NCBI RefSeq assembly: GCF_001836165.1
Contig: NZ_KV827707.1
Location: 1-64,000 of the forward strand
DNA: 64,000 nt
Reading direction: 5' to 3'
Source: Corynebacterium sp. HMSC036D02
GTDB lineage: Bacteria > Actinomycetota > Actinomycetes > Mycobacteriales > Mycobacteriaceae
Positions within the stretch are counted from its first letter, which is position 1. The number at the start of each line of letters is the position of its first letter. The position numbers were made by a program, and so were the translations under genes. Of the stretch, positions 63,662-64,000 are shown one piece after another. The notes beneath the pieces are model-generated. The model was not told the origin of the DNA. It made no database searches and saw only the letters and a program-made list of their open reading frames with translations.

Positions 63662-64000
63662 ATGAAAACTGGTTGGGTGCACAGCGTCGGTGACTTTTGT
63701 ACGTCTTTGGCGCGCTCGGCCTGGCTAAGCTGCAGCCGCTGGACGTGGAAGCGTTGGGTGGCAGTAATCCTCACCGGCACGGCGCTGGTGCTTCTTGCCG
63801 TGCTTGTCGACGTCCCCTCGCTCGCCGCCCTCCGATCTTGGTCGCAGCACCTCGGGCCATGGTTTCTCATCGCTTTTACCGGCGCCTACATCGTCTTCAC
63901 GCAGTTTCCCATCCCCCGTACGGTGTGGACTTTAGCCGCGGGACTCCTCTTTGGTCCGTGGCTTGGGTTGGTCATCTCCCTCGTCGCACTGACCATCTCA
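63662..64000 (+). CDS. TVP38/TMEM64 family membrane protein (truncated by window edge)
   Basis: The frame opens at the ATG 63662-63664 and runs 113 codons to the right edge with no stop. It has a first hydrophobic segment (VAVILTGTALVLLAVLVDV, about 33-51), then FLIAFTGAYIVFTQFPIPRT and WTLAAGLLFGPWLGLVIS. The FPIPRTVWTLAAGLLFGPWLG stretch (read in parts) is typical of the TVP38/VTT domain, related to DedA. The rest, with the conserved C-terminal membrane loop, lies beyond the window. TAAGCT lies 9 nt before the ATG. Function in bacteria is poorly known; lipid transport is a possibility. Confidence 0.82.
   Translation, partial: MKTGWVHSVGDFCTSLARSAWLSCSRWTWKRWVAVILTGTALVLLAVLVDVPSLAALRSWSQHLGPWFLIAFTGAYIVFTQFPIPRTVWTLAAGLLFGPWLGLVISLVALTIS

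Overview
The window is a GC-rich actinobacterial chromosome segment from a Corynebacterium. The calls that fix this are RbpA, the mycothiol gene mshC, pupylation genes without proteasome subunits, the Ppm/Lnt pair for lipomannan and lipoprotein synthesis, and a gene order I recognise from the C. glutamicum chromosome (gnd ... ndh ... rbpA ... ppm-lnt ... tatA/tatC-paf-pup-dop-arc ... aspA-hisG-hisE ... mshC-uppP-pyrD). The protein sequences look closer to skin and mucosal species such as the C. aurimucosum/minutissimum group, but that is an impression and was not tested. I see no insertion sequence, prophage, CRISPR array or rRNA. There is one tRNA.

Layout. 1-8 kb: a left-truncated HNH/DUF222-type gene, gnd, a hotdog thioesterase, corA, a methyltransferase, thiD, ndh and a cyclopropane-synthase-like gene. 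8-13.5 kb: a glycerophosphodiesterase followed by the ugpAEBC glycerol-3-phosphate importer, preceded by Pho-box-like 11-bp repeats. 13.6-19.3 kb: an FAD/Fe-S D-2-hydroxyacid dehydrogenase, a BASS-family transporter and an MHS-type MFS transporter; a striking 96-bp hairpin lies between the last two. 19.3-21.7 kb: a gene-poor stretch, a 54-residue membrane protein outside normal size cut-offs, yceI, a zinc-ribbon protein and rbpA. 21.7-28.5 kb: a maltose-type ABC importer (musI, musG, musF, musE, a DUF4032 kinase-like gene, musK). 28.7-35.1 kb: ppm, lnt, fxsA, a CobG-like protein, an SDR, pepQ and a trypsin-like protease. 35.1-47.2 kb: helY, tatC, tatA, pafC, pafB, pafA, pup, dop, arc and trmI, all leftward. 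47.2-58.9 kb: an M18 peptidase, a RecB-like nuclease, fhs, a Dcu carrier, aspA, hisG, hisE, an HAD phosphatase, a small acidic protein, mshC and uppP. 59-64 kb: a lipoprotein, pyrD, a small membrane protein, a PEBP protein, tRNA-Leu(GAG), a DedA protein and a right-truncated TVP38-family gene.

How the genes work together. GDPD plus UgpAEBC is a phosphate and glycerol scavenging module. MusFGK2E-I imports maltose-type sugars. PafA, Pup, Dop and ARC tag, untag and unfold proteins with no 20S proteasome, and the pafBC-tat-helY genes follow in the same direction. AspA with the Dcu carrier is an aspartate/fumarate module with fhs downstream. At least a dozen transcription units show a TANNNT box 7-8 nt before the start codon, which is the signature of leaderless mRNAs; I used it to choose several starts.

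I found no clearly undescribed multi-gene system. The best leads are the DUF4032 kinase-like protein inside the maltose operon, the cyclopropane-synthase relative that has lost its SAM loop, the cysteine-free CobG-like protein, the signal-less trypsin-like protease, the overlapping SigH/SigA promoter of rbpA, and the 96-bp hairpin at 17.7 kb.
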